64,000 bases of DNA from Phaeosaccion multiseriatum (Eukaryota; Ochrophyta, other classes). The notes below the pieces were generated by a model. It was not told the origin of the DNA and ran no database searches. It was given only the letters and a program-made list of their open reading frames with translations. The stretch covers positions 372,001 to 436,000 of the forward strand of contig OZ218954.1 in the NCBI GenBank assembly GCA_965112735.1, written 5' to 3'. The position numbers were made by a program, and so were the translations under genes. Numbering within the stretch: position 1 is the stretch's first letter; each line of letters starts with the position of its first letter. Below, one piece after another: positions 41,280 through 53,826 of the stretch.

Positions 41280-43329
41280 ATGGCGAAGGATGGAGTAGGC
41301 GAAGAAGCGGTAAAGCGCCTACTGGACCAGTTCGACTTCCTGTCCATGGTGCCAGGCCGCAGCAACAAGATACGCTGTGCAGGTGGGGTGGAGAGGAGGA
41401 GAAGGACGGATGGAAGGCGTGGGGGAGGGACTGAGGATAGGGGAAGCGAGGAGAAGGAGGGATGGAAGGAGTGGACTGAGGGAGGGGAAGAGATGGGTGG
41501 AGAGGAGGAGAAGGGGGGGTTGGGCAATGAACTCCCCTCCTTCGTGTGAGGGACTGAGGGGGCGGGAAAGGAGGAGAAGGATGAGAAGGAGGGGAGGAAA
41601 GAGAGGGGAAGAGAAGGAGGGAAAGGAGGAAAGGGGTGGAGGAAGCGCAGATCCCATGGAGACCGGGTCGTGTGCCCGCCGTGGATGATGCGATGACCAA
41701 CCATGCGGGGGGGGGTTCTTTACCTCTGACATACCTTCACTTCCTGCCACTGCTTCTCCCTTCTCTCTCGCCCTCCTACCTCTCGTACTTGCATACATGC
41801 ACTACCATGCACTACCATCCACTACCATCCACTACCATCTACTTCACCCAACTACTGGGCAGTGACGAGTCACGATATGCCTGCTTCTGCGGCAGTGGTG
41901 GAGCAGCACCTGCAGTCCAAGAAGTTCAAGCGGGCCAAGGAAAGGTGAGAGACACAGAGAGAGAGGGGGGGGTGGGCGGGGGGGGTCGATCAGAGCACAT
42001 AAGTAGTGGTAGCAGCAGCAGCAACAGCAGCAGCGATCTGCGGCATGTTCACTCCCCCCCCCCCAGGCTCGGTCTTTCACTCTCTCACTCACTCACTCAC
42101 TCACTCACTCACTCACTCACTCACGCACTCACTCTCTCACTCTCTTACTCACTCACTCACTCACTCAACTCACTCGCTCACTCACTCACTCAACTCACTC
42201 GCTCACTCACTCACTCACTCTCTCACTCACTCACTCACTCACTCACTCACTCACTCACTCACTCACTAACTCACTCACTCACTCACTCACTCACTCACCT
42301 CACTCACTCACTCACTCACTCACTCCCTCACCCCCTCACTCCCTCACTCACTCACTCACCCGCTCCCTCACTCACTCACCCACTCACTCACCCACCCGTC
42401 TATCCATCCATCCATCCATCCATCCACTGCCATCCCACAGCTATAAATTCGACTTTACGCAATTCGAGCCCTACGTTACGCCCAACAAGAAGGATCCGAA
42501 GCTCCTCTATTGCCATTTGACCAAAAAGAGTCTCCATAGGGTGCCATCGGAGGTCCAGAGTCACATCTCGGGTCGGAAATACAAGTTACGTAAGGCGGAA
42601 AGGGAGACGGCGGAGGCTCGAAGTCGCGCAGACAAGGCAGCAGCAGCAGCAGCTGCCGCCGCAGGAGGAGGAGGAGGAGGGGAGGACGAGAAGGAAGAGG
42701 GAGGAGAGGGGGAGGAGGAAGAGGAGGTGTTCTGGAAGCCTGAAGAGGGGTTGTATAGCGACGCAGAGGGGGGCGGTACCGAGGAGGAGGAGGAGGAAGA
42801 GGAGGAGGAGGAGGAGGAGGAGGAGGGGATGGCAGTGGACGGCGAGGATGGGGAGGGTACTTTCTGGGTGGGAGGACGAGAGCCTCCTGTGGGTAAAAGG
42901 AAGGAGGTTGGAGAGGGAGAGGGGATGGCAGTGAATGGCGAGGATGGGGGGGGAATCGGTACCGGCAAGAGGCAACAGAAGGGCGGTGCAAAGGGAGCGA
43001 AGGGGACCAAAGGGAAGAAGGTACGAGGAGGCGGGGAGGAGGGGGAGGAGAAGGGGAAGGGGAAGAGAAAGAAGGAGAAGAAGAGAGGGGAGTCGAGGAA
43101 ACCGGGCTGGGGTGTGCGGGTAGTTGGCGTGGGCAGCGCGGAAGGGGGTAAGGCGACGACAAGCAAGGCGGCCAGCAAAAGCAGGGGCAACAAGAAAGGA
43201 GGGGAAGGAGGAGGAGCGACTACGGCTGCTGCTGGTACTGCCACTTCGTCGTCGTCGTCCCAGAAGAGAAGAGCAGCGGTTGGTGATATAGCAGCAAAAG
43301 CCGGTACCAAAAAGAAGAGGAAGACGTGA
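41280..43329 (+). CDS. SURF2: Surfeit locus protein 2 homologue
   Basis: Exons are 41280-41382, 41863-41944 and 42441-43329 (TGA), giving 357 residues. The family core is clear: N-terminal LLDQFDFLSMVPGRSNKIRC, the middle segment VTSHDMPASAAVVEQHLQ with KKFKRAK, and SYKFDFTQFEPYVTPNKKDP followed by LLYCHLTKKSLHRVPSEVQ. The remaining 230 residues are a low-complexity acidic and Lys-rich tail typical of nucleolar proteins. SURF2 is a conserved eukaryotic nucleolar protein linked to ribosome assembly; its biochemical role is poorly known. Splice phases (1, then 2) agree across all junctions. The short spacer to the divergent PPR gene probably holds both promoters. Confidence 0.9.
42070..42420. 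repeat. (CTCA)n microsatellite
   Basis: It fills the second SURF2 intron and ends in CATCC repeats and ATCCACTGCCATCCCACAG at the acceptor (42440). Confidence 0.95.
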
Positions 43330-43852
43330 GAGTACTTCGGCCTCAGTTGTGACGATTGGAACTCATGCACTTGGGAGCAGTCATTCACATGAATTCATCT
43401 CAAATCTTTAGATAAACATGATTTCAATCCCCTCTCTCTCTCTGCCCCCCCCCCCCCCCCCCCCCCACACACTCCCTCTCTTACCTCACGTCAAAACCAA
43501 CCTGCCCCCCTCTTGCCCGCCACTAAAATCGGCCTCGACCCACCCACCATCCACTGCCATCCACTGCCATCCCCCTTCCCAGAGGCAACGCGCACCAGCC
43601 ATCCAGTGCCATCCCCCACTCCTCTCTCATCTCTCTCTTTATATAGGACGGTTCCTTGGCCCCCAGACTGACTGCTGTTGCATCACCAGCTGCTGTATCA
43701 CCAACTGCTGCTGCTGCTGCTAGGCCGTTATCTGTTATCCCCATCCCATCATCACCCACCCTGCTCAGCTCTGCTCTGCCCATATGCCTCTGTTCTGCTC
43801 CGTATCTGCTCTGCCCATATACGCCTCTCCTCAAAGCGTTACAGTAACAGCT
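43330..43852. other. Convergent 3' spacer (SURF2 / RNPS1-like)
   Basis: Contains a poly-C run (43446-43466), copies of ATCCACTGCCATCC (43549-43572) and the CTGTATCACCAACTGCTG motif (43692-43709). No gene is seen. Confidence 0.6.
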
Positions 43853-46793
43853 TCAGCTCTTCGATCTACTCCTCGACGCCGACTCTTTTCGAGCAACCTT
43901 CTTCTCACCCCCTTCCCCACCCGAACCCACAGCTCCTCCTCCTCCTCCTCCTCCTCCTCCTCCTCCTCCTCCTCCTCTAGAGCTACCGCTTCGGCTCCTG
44001 CTCCTGCTCCTGCTGCCGCTCCCACTTGCGCTCCCACTCCTGCTGCTCCTGCTCCTGCTCCTGCTCCTTCTCCGTCGTGATGGGGGCGAACGAGAGCGCC
44101 CTCCTCCACCCCGTCGCGGCGACCCTCCCCTCCCTCTACCCCCCCGGGGTGGTGGGCTATCCATAGCACGGGAAGCGTACCCCCCACCCCCACCCCCCCC
44201 AACCCCCCTCCTTCCTCCTCCTCCTCGGTCTCCTCCTCCGCCCCCTCCGTATCTCCGCTCCAGAGAGCGGTCTCTTGCTCCTGCAAAACCTCCTCGATGG
44301 CCGTTATTGTTATTCGTACCCCGATCCCGATAGTCTCGATCCCAATCTCTGCCTCCGCCTCCTCCTCCTCCTCCTCTCTCCGAGCGGAATCCCCCACCCC
44401 TCCCTCTGTCTCTCTCTCTGCTGTCACGGCCTCCGCCCCCACCCCCACCCCCAAACCCTCCGTTCCTGGTGTTGTTTCGGTCATCTCTTCCTCCCCCACG
44501 CGCCAAGGCTCCTCCTCCTCCTCCTCCTCCTCGTCCTCCTCCCTCCATGCCTGGCTTAGGGCCCCTACCCCTCCTGTTGACAAGCACAAACGCAACCTGG
44601 GGGAGGTGGATGCAAGGGAAGTGTGTTGGAGTGTTGGAGTGTGAGTGTGCACTCCTGTGCCTCTTTTCCTCTCCCCTCTCTGCTCTCTTTCTCACTTCTC
44701 TCTCTCCTCCCTCTCTCTTCCTCCGTCCCTTTCTCTCTCTCTGCTCTCTTTCTCACTTCTCTCTCTCTCTCTCCTCTCTCTCTCTCTGTTCCTCCGTCCC
44801 TTTCTCTCTCTCTCTGCTCTCTTTCTCACTCCGTCCCTCTCTCTCTCTCTCCTCCCTCTGTTCCTCCGTCCCTTTCTCTCTCTCTGCTCTCTTTCTCACT
44901 CCGCCCCTCTCTCTCTCTCTCCTCCCTCTCTCTTCCTCCGTCCCTTTCTCCCTCCCTCCCTCCCTCCCTCCCTCTCTCTCTCTAACCCTTCTACCTGTCT
45001 CTCTCTCTCTCTCACCTTCACATGTTGGCCATCCAGCTGCCCTCCATCCATGTATAGCTGAGCCTGCTCCGCATCTTCGCGCCCGGAGAATTCCACAAAT
45101 GCAAAGCCCTTTTGACATTCGTACCGGAGGAAGGGAGGGAGGGAGGGAGAGAGATGGAGGGAGAGGGAAAAGAGGGGGGGAGGGACAGAGAGGGGAAGGG
45201 AGAGAAACAGAGTGTGAGTTTACATTCGACGGACGCCACAGTACGTCGAGACAAAGCAAAGTAGCGGAGGAAGGGAGCGAGGGACAAGGGTAATAGAAGG
45301 CAACCCTATATATATTATATATATACCGTAGGGCCTCCCTTCGATCCCTCTCCCTCCCTCTCTTCCCTCCCTCTCTCCCTCCCTCCCTCTCTCCCTCTCT
45401 CCCTCCCATCAACCCTCCGTCCACACACGCACCTTGGAGAGCCCCACCCGTTGGTCCTCCGCGAGATCGACATTGGCGACGTCTCCGTAATTGTTGAAGA
45501 TCTCTCGCAGATGCTCTGAGGTGACGTTTCGAGTCAAGTTACTGACGTGCAGCCTTGCGGGGGGAGGAGGGGTGGGGCTCCTGCTCCTGCTCCTGCTCCG
45601 GCGGCGGGGGGCGTCCTGACACCAAAACAGAGCAGAGTAGAGCAGTTGAGGAGAGAGGTGGAGGTAGACGGGAGGGGAGGGGAGAGGAAGGGAGAGAGAG
45701 GGGACTAAAAGTGTTAAGAACAAGGCACACTGGGGGGTGAGCAGCGAGCAGTCCTACAAAGTGCTGGCTTGTATTACCAACGGCAGCAGCAGCAGCAGCA
45801 GTTGGTGATACAGCAGTTGGCAACACAGCACAGCACAGCAACGGTGTTGGGGTGTAGCGCTGTTGTACGCCAAGGGTCGTACAATATGAAATCCGCCAAG
45901 TGCCGTATACTCCACTCCACTCAACTCCCTCGCCCTCTCTTTTGACTCGTTCTCTCCCACTCGTCATCTCTCTCCCTCTCCTCTCTATCTCCTCTTTTCT
46001 CTTTTCTCTTTCTGTCTCTCTCTCCCCAGCCACTCACCCTTGCACCCGCAGCTCTCACCCCGTCTGACGCCCTGCGATGGTCGCGACCAGGCCGCCGCCC
46101 TCTTCCCTTGGAGCGTGATCGAGACCGAGAGCTGCTGTTTGCATTGGTGGGACAAGAGAGAGAGGCGGAGGAGGATGAGGAGGAGGAAGGGAAGACAAAG
46201 GTAGTCGAAATCAATCCTGTTCCTTCCGATACGTCGGTTTGCTGATACGTCTGTCTCTGTCAGCAGCAGCGGTGGTGCTCAAGTGTTCACGACAGGAGGA
46301 TAGTCCACATTGAGTAAGATGAGGAAGGCAGCAAGATGCACAGCCTTGTGTAGTGAGGCTTTAGCAACGCTGGCTGGAGGATGATGAGGAGGGGCCAAAC
46401 AGCAGCTGCAGCTCCCTTCGAGGCTTCAGAATGGAGCCCGATAGTATAGACACGCATGATATCACTACCTCCTCCGTATATTCCAGGCTTCGCTTCCTAC
46501 CTGTAGCTGCTGCCGCTCCTGCTGGAGCTCGCACTTCGCGACCGCCTCCTCCCCCGCCCCCCGGCTCCCCCTCCTCCTGCGCCACCCCCACCCCCCCCTC
46601 CTTTGCTGACAGGGCTCCGGCTCCTGCTCCTGCTGCTTCCGCTGCTCCTGCTGCTGCTGCGGGACCCCCTGCTCCTGCTCCTGCTCCCTCCACCCTTGCC
46701 ACCCTTGCCCGCGCCCTTGGCGGCCGGTGACCGAGAGCGAGACCGAGAGTAGGATCGCGACCCAGAGGCAGAGCGGGAGGGCGACCTAGCCAT
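43853..46793 (-). CDS. RNPS1: RNPS1/SR45-like RNA-binding splicing factor
   Basis: Exons 5' to 3' (plus coordinates) are 46501-46793, 46059-46134, 45433-45615, 45016-45108 and 43853-44596, giving 462 residues. An RS-rich N-terminus (SRSYSRSRSRSP) leads to one RRM split over three exons: RLHVSNLTRNVTSEHLREIF, then GLSK|GFAFVEFSGREDAEQAQ, then YMDGGQLDGQHVKVAFVLV. The RNP2-type LHVSNL, the RNP1-type GFAFVEF and the MDGGQLDG turn are diagnostic of RNPS1. The C-terminus is Gly/Arg-rich and then RS-rich. The family joins the ASAP/exon-junction complex and modulates splicing and nonsense-mediated decay. Two acceptors three bases apart (46131 or 46134) and alternative donors near 46050-46059 leave small uncertainty. 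Confidence 0.92.
44640..45015. repeat. (CT)n-rich intronic tract
   Basis: CTCTCT with CCTCCGTCCCTTT modules repeated about every 70 bases, in the last intron of the RNPS1-like gene. Confidence 0.9.
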
Positions 46794-47224
46794 TCTTCCC
46801 CTCGTCCTCCTCCTGCTCCTCCTTCTCCTCCTGCTGCTGCTTCTTCTTTCTTTTTGCGCTTGCTTGCTTACTTCTTCGACCTGGAATCTGGAGTAGATCA
46901 GGAGGGACGACCCACCGGGGGCTTTATGTGAGTTTCGTTTTGCTGTGTATGCCATCTGCTGCCATCGCATTGGCACGCGCCGCCTTCGGAAATGGGCGCG
47001 CTTTCCGGCAACGTCTGCCTTCCATCCGAGCCACGCTCTTATTACAGCGGTAGCCCTGGGGCGAGCTTACACGAAGGAAGCACAGACGCACAAACATCAA
47101 TCCTCTCACCACATTTTTTCTACAGCTTGCTGCTGCACTGGCCGGATAGTACTGTCACAAAGAAAGAGGAAGGAGTTGAAGAAAGGGAACCGTTAGCGTG
47201 ACGGTAGGCACGCTTGACAGAGAA
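46794..47224. promoter_or_regulatory. Divergent promoter spacer (RNPS1-like / HAT-repeat gene)
   Basis: 431 bases separate the two start codons. It contains a CTCCT-rich part near the minus-strand start and mixed sequence elsewhere; no obvious TATA box. Confidence 0.45.
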
Positions 47225-48883
47225 ATGGCCAGGCTGCACCACCGTCTTGTGAGGAGGAGGTCTCTATCGGGCTCTTCCTCCCCGAAGAGGGGGGAGACCC
47301 TTCGAGCCTTCTCCATCGCCACGATCACCTCGCTCTCGCCTCTCCTCCTCTTCTCGGCCATGCTCTTCTTCTTTGGGCTGCCGAGTCGCGCCACGGCCTT
47401 CGTCACTGCGCCGTCAGCCTCATCATCAGCAGCGGCAGGGGGGGGGAACACCAGCACCAGCAGCAGCTTCACTCACAATGGAGTCGCTTACCAAAGGGGA
47501 CGCCTGGTGTCCCGGTCGATGTTGAGTCCAGCAGTTAGGGTGGCGCGGAGAGGCAGGCCTGCTGGCGGCGCTGGTGTTGCTGCGGCCTCCAAGACCCGAT
47601 TGTCCATGTGTGTCGCGCGGGAGACCGGTGAGGATGACCCACAGGTAAGAAATAGCAGGGAGGGAGGGCATTCCCGCGCAGGGCTTGAGACGTTGTGGTG
47701 GTGTTTGTCTTCGGACCCTCACGGTCCAACTGCCGCCACGGCCCGACTGCCGGCACGGCGCCATGCCAGCAGCTCTATCCTCTCTGTTAGATGCTGCACA
47801 GTCCGACATGACAGACTGTGTTTCCTTCAGTCGCTAACCCCCCGGCATGGCATGGGCATCATTACATTTTTTTTTTTTCAAATGCTGACGTCCTCCAATC
47901 CCGACCTTCCGCCTCCTGCTATTGCAACCCCCCTCAGGTGTCGATGCTACACCAGTCCGCCCGTCTCGCCACCAAGGCAGGCCGTCTCGACTGGGCGAGG
48001 CAGTTCTACCACCTGGTGCTCTACAGCTGGCGGAGTCCCCCCAAGGTGAGCAAGTGAACAAGGGCAGCAGTCGGGGGGGGGGGGTTCGGGCCGGCGTGGC
48101 GTTGTGGCACGTGGGGGGGGGGTCCGGGGACTCATTCACATGCCTACCCTCGCAACCATACTAATCCTTCCCTCCCTGTCTCACCGTCTCCCCCTCTCCC
48201 CCTGTGCTCCACCTGCTCCACCCGACGACCACAGGGATGCGCCATGGCACACACCTACCTCCTGCTGGCCCTCCTGGAGCAGAAGGTTGGGGACATGGAC
48301 GCTGCTCGTCGAGTATTCATAGAGGGAAGCGCCCGAGCTCCTGGTGAGTCAGAGGTGTTTGTTTGTTTGTTTTGTTTACGGACTTTATAGGAAAGGAATC
48401 AACTAGAAACGAAACTTGAAGGAGGTGTAGGCAGTAACCCCCCACTTCCAGTCCCCTCCATTTTACTTTGCTCACGAAGGAAAGCAGGCTCAGCACACAC
48501 ACACATATATATATATATATACACCCACCCCTACTCACCCACTCATTCACTCCCCATTCAGTCACAACCCGTTCATGAACCAACTGACTCACCCCCCCAC
48601 CTCACCACCCCCCCCACCCACAGAGTGCGCTCGCCTGTTCCAAGCTTGGGCTCTGTTCGAGTACAAGCAGGGCAACGGAATAACCGCCAAGTGCCTGGCG
48701 GAGCGGGCCGTGCATCTGGACGGCAACTTACGCCCCCTCCTGCGATGGAAGATCTGGCGGGATCTGGAAGACATTCCACCGCGCGACGTTACATCATCTT
48801 CTTCTTCTTCCTCCTCCTCGCCCGTCCCGACCACCATCGCCGTCTCTTCGGCAGAGTCGAGTGCTGTGCCTCTGGCAGCCTGA
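47225..48883 (+). CDS. Plastid-targeted HAT/TPR-repeat protein
   Basis: Exons are 47225-47644, 47938-48045, 48235-48343 and 48624-48883 (TGA), giving 298 residues. The N-terminus has a basic region, a hydrophobic stretch (SLSPLLLFSAMLFFFGL) and SRATA|FVTAP. This reads as a signal peptide followed by a transit peptide with Phe at +1, the bipartite signal of algae with secondary red plastids. The mature part has three helical repeats of HAT/TPR type: ATKAGRLDWARQFYHLVL, EQKVGDMDAARRVFIEGSAR and EYKQGNGITAKCLAERAV. Proteins with HAT arrays in plastids (the HCF107/Mbb1 group) stabilise specific transcripts. This one is much smaller, so a similar RNA role is only a possibility. Confidence 0.78.
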
Positions 48884-50317
48884 GGTCTTGTGAGTTTGAG
48901 TTTTTGAGAGTGTGTTTGTAGCCTGAGCGTGGGGGGCCAGGCGTACATCACAAAAGGGTCTTCAATATGCCTGGATGGCAGCTGATGGATGGACTCAATC
49001 GCGCGCGGGGGGGGGGGGGTGGGCGGGGCGGAGGGGCGGTTGAGAATTGGAAAGGAATGGGCTCCCCGTTATGAGGGAGACCCAATTTCGAGAGGATGAG
49101 TGAGGGGGAGAGGGAGGAGGAGACGGGTGTGGATGTGAGGGATAGGGGAAAGGGAAAACTCCTTCTCCTTCGCTCCTCCCCCTTCTCCTCCTCCTACTCC
49201 TCCTACTCCTCCTCCCCCTCACGGGTGTGGCGACGGGGCGGGGCGAGGGTCTGGCGGGGTGGAATGTGGTGCACGCATTCCATATCCAAAACGCCAATAC
49301 TCTCTGTCGCCGTTTGTGAATATACCGTCGCCATCTGTAAATAGAGGGGTTTGCTTGTACACTGTGGAAGGGGTGAGGGGGGGTTATGTGTGGGTATGTG
49401 TTTGTGCGTGTGGATGTGGGTGTGTGCGTGTCGGTGGGTGTGTCTACACCACTGAAATTGGAAATTGACTTGGGGCAATCGCAGGCGGGAAGAATAATTC
49501 ATCATTCTCATGTAAAGTAATACTTACGTAAAATTACTTTCTTTTCTTTTCAATATACACTTAAGTTTCATTCAAGCCTCTGTGCTGATCAAGTACGTGA
49601 CGTGTGTGTAGTTTGCTCGCTCTCTCGCTCTCTCTCTCTCGGGGACTGCCTCGCTAGCCCCCATCGACGACATGGCGACGACATGGATCGACCATCGATT
49701 ATGCCGACATCGGCCACCAGCCCCCTGCCTACTCTACATCCATCAGCTGCCATCCGAAGAGTTGATAGTCGGATGGACAGGGTCTACTCCTTTATTTGTG
49801 CCTACGTACATATGAAGTACCATGGAAAGCGAAGTAGTGACGCTTCCGACTTAACAGCTGCTGTCCCCCCCCCCCGCGGATGGAAGACAGCGAATATCTG
49901 AAATTGAAGCTGCAACTGCAACTGAAATTCAAAGGGACAGGCCCTTAGAAATGCAGCAGTACAGTACAGTAGGAGCAGCAGCGTATCACCAACTGCTGCT
50001 ACTGCTGCTACTGCTGCTGCTGCTGCTTGATTGATCGATCAATGTGGTTTGTCTATTCGTTATATTCCAATCTCCATGCTCTTGACACACAAACATGATG
50101 ACTACGGTAAAAGATTAGTGCCCAGTTCTGTCTTTCTTTCTCTCTCTCTCTCTCTCTCTCACTACACCTCTGAGTTGGTGTAGTGAGGTGAAGTGAGAGG
50201 TGAGGGAGATACAGCAGCAAATGTATTCGGCATTCCACTCGCAGTCTCTCTGATCTCTCTCCATAAGGAGGCGCCTCCCCTCTCTCCTGCCTCACTGACT
50301 TACTGCATCACTATCTT
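48884..50317. other. Convergent 3' spacer of 1.4 kb
   Basis: Contains a poly-G run (49006-49018), repeated GTGTG near 49390-49440, A/T-rich DNA around 49510-49560, a CTG-rich tract (49994-50029) next to a TATCACCAACTGCTG copy (49985-49999), and a (CT)n run (50139-50160). No convincing gene is seen. Confidence 0.55.
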
Positions 50318-53300
50318 TTACGCCTGCGCCTCGCTGATGGCGGCCATTTTATCCAGACAGGGCGCGGCATCCATATCCTCGAGGGCATCGAATATAGAGC
50401 CCTCAGTGCCATCCGCTGCCATCTTCACCCGGGGGTCCACACTCCATGCCTGAGTGAGTGTCAGGACAGTGAGTGTCAGGACAGTGAGTGTCAGGACAGT
50501 GGGTGTCAGGACAGTGAGTGTCAGGACAGTGAGTGTCAGGACAGTGAGTGTCAGGACAGTGAGTGTCAGGACAGTGGGTGTCAGGACAGTGAGTGTCAGG
50601 ACAGTGAGTGTCAGGACAGTGAGTGTCAGGACAGTGGGTGTCAGGACAGTGAGTGTCAGGACAGTGGATGTCAGGACAGTGAGTGTCAGGACAGTGGGTG
50701 TCAGGACAGTGGGTGAGGGAGTGGATAGATGGGTGGGATGAAGGGGGGGGAGGAGGGAGGGAGGGAGGGAGGGAGCGGAGTGGGTGGGCGGATGGAGGAA
50801 GTGAGTGGAGTGAAGAGAGACAGACAAGGAAAGAGGGAGAGTAAAGAGAGATAAAGCAAGACAGGTAGACAGAGATGAGGAGGGAAATGAAGAGGGAGAG
50901 GACGAGATAGAGAGGAGAGAAGGAAGAGAGAGACAGGAGAGACAAAAGAGCGAGATGGAGAGAGAGGTAGAGGGAGAGAGGTGTATAAATAGACAGGTAG
51001 GGAGAGAAGATCGAGAGCCATATAGAGACAGCGAGAGCGATACAGAGACAGTGAGAGAGAGAGAGGGAGAGAGGGAGAGGTAAGAGCGAGGGTTTGAGAG
51101 GCAGAGAGAGAAGCAGAGCGAGAGAGAGAGGGAGAGTGAGGGAGAGATGGAGAAGGAGAGGGAGAGGCAGAGACAAAGGGCGAGACAGAGAGAGAAATAG
51201 AGAGAGACAGGGAGCGAGAGAGAGAGGCAGAGAGAGAGAGAGAGCTGTGTACCTGGATGGTTTCTGCGGAGAGTCCCTTGGCGATGAGGCTGGATCCGAA
51301 GGGGTCATCTTCCGCCTTGGCCCCCAGCCTGACACCAGGTACAGTACGGTACGTACACACACAGGGATAGAGAGGAGGGAGGGAGGGAGGGAGGGAGAGA
51401 GGGAGGGAGGAGGAGGAGGAGGAAGGGATAGAGGGAGGGAGGGAAGGAGACAGGGAGGGAGAGAGGGGTGCAAGGAGACAGGGAGGGAGAGAGTCAGAGT
51501 CAGGGTCAGGGTCAGGGTCAGGTACGACAACAGCACCCACCCACCCACCCACCCACCCAACCATCCGCACACACGCACACACTCCACTGTCCTGACACCC
51601 ACCACCCTCTGTCCTGACACCCACCCACCCATTGTCCTGACACCCGCTCACCCACCCACCCATTATCCTGACACCCACCCACCCACTGTCCTGACACCCA
51701 CCCACCCACTGTCCTGACACCCACCCACCCACTGTCCTGACACCCACCCACCCACCCACTGTCCTGACACCTATCACTCACCAGTTCATCCTCTCCGCCA
51801 GGCCCTCGAAGGGAGAGGCGCTGGCATGCACGCCGTTGTCGCCCTTGTCAGGCTCTGACTTGAGCCCTGTCATAAACAATCCAATAAAGAATACGATGAT
51901 GTAGAGTGAGTGTCAGGACACAGGGTGGGAGGGTGTCAGGATCCATCGGTCGTAGCATGAGTAAGGACGTCACCGCTCTCGTCGTCCTTCTCCTCCTCCT
52001 CCTCCTCCTCCTCCTCCTCCTCAGCTCACCAAATTCCTCCCACTTTGTGAGAATCGTGTTGCGGATGGACTCAGGGGGTCCCTCCTTGGGGTCTGTGGGA
52101 CCCAACAAAGACCCTCGGAAGTCAGCCCAGGACAGCGCGCTGGGGAGGGAGGGAGGGAGGGAGGGAAGGAGGGGGAGGGGAGGGAGGGAGAGAGTGGGAG
52201 ACGAAAGAGAGAGAGAGAGAGGGAGGGAGGGAAGGAAGGAAGGGAGAGGGAGAGAGAGTGTGTGAGTGAGCGAGAAAGAGGGGAAAGAGGGGAGAGAGAG
52301 GGGACAGGAAGGGAGGAGGGAGGAGGGAGGAGAGAGCGCTTTCGGGGGTCTCTCAGTGGTCAGAGACGCACGTACGCACACACACGCACACACACACGCA
52401 CGCATTGTTCCCTAACTTATTCACGCCCCTCACGAAAGGAAAGCCCCCTAAATATTAGAAACAAGTGGTGAGTGAGTGAGTGAGTGAGTGAGTGAGTGAG
52501 CCCCCTAGCGGAGGATGACATTCATTGACTTACGAAGGGGTCCACTCCACGGAGTAGTAATGGATCTTCTCTCCGGGGGCTGTGAACTTGGAGCGCATCC
52601 TGCATTCGACAGATGGCAGTGGATGGATGGATGGCAGGGGATGGCAGTGGATGGATGGCAGGGGGTGGCAACGGATGGATGGGATGGCCACAGACACAAC
52701 AGAAAGGAAATGATGAGGATGTTGGCAGCGGGGGTAGAGAGAGGGGGTGTGGGGGAGGGGGGATGAAAGTTCATCTCGTATGGCCCGCTTGGAAAGGCAG
52801 TGGAGGATGGCAGCAGATGCTTGGAGGGGAGGGTTTGTTGACATATGAGGTGTTCCTTGACTTACACCATGAAGAAGGCGTTGAAGACGTAGCACGGCTC
52901 CTTGCCCTGCGAAGCGTAGGGAGGAGGAAGATGGCAGTGGATGGAGGAGGAGGAGGAGGGGGAGGAGGAGGAGGAGGGGAGGGGAGATTGCTTGCTAAGT
53001 TATACAAAGGAGGGAGAGAGAGACGGAAAGAACGAGAAGAGGGGGGGATAGAGACGGATACAGGGAGAGGAGTAGAGAGGAGAGAGAGAGGAGTAGAGAG
53101 GAGAGAGAGAGACGTTTCGCTCCCCCGAACCTCAACCTCCTGCAATGGATTTCAATAAAACTCACTGACATGTACACTATATACTCACTGCTTTATACTC
53201 TCACTGCTTTACACTCACTCACCTCCACAGAGTCGATCTTTCCACAGTAGAAGCCCCCCCCGAACTTGGTGGGGGTGCACTTCTTCCACTCGGCGTCAAG

Positions 53301-53780
53301 CCCCGCAGCATCCACACCGAGGTACTCACAGGCGTCCATCGCGTTGTACGCGGTGCCGGCCTTCAGCTGTTGGTGATACAGGGAGGGAGGGAGGGAGGGA
53401 GGGAGGGAAGGGAGGGAAGGGAGAGAGGGAGGGAGCGAGGGAGGAAGGGACGGAGGGAGGGAGAGAGGGAGGAAGAGAGGGAGGGAGGGAGGCAGGGACG
53501 GAGGGAGGGGTTAGGGGAGTGGAGGGAGCAGGAAGTCACTGAAACTGAAACTTACACACACACATTAAAACTCAAACTCACCACCGCCTCCCAAGACTCT
53601 CCGAACGCCTCCTGGAACTTTTCGGATGGCACCGCAAGGTCAGCGGGCTTGAGGATGGTGGCCTTGGAAGCGATGGCGTAGTAGTGCTGAGTGTCAGGGC
53701 AGGGGGTGGGTGGGTGGGTGAGTGGGTGGGAGGGAGGGGGAGGAGGACGAGCAGACAAGGCCAAACGGTCGGGGGGGAAT

Positions 53781-53826
<46 letters not shown>

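Noticed and set aside
50452-50716. Regular short repeats considered as a CRISPR array
   Set aside because: Units are head-to-tail 15-mers without unique spacers, and the genome is eukaryotic.
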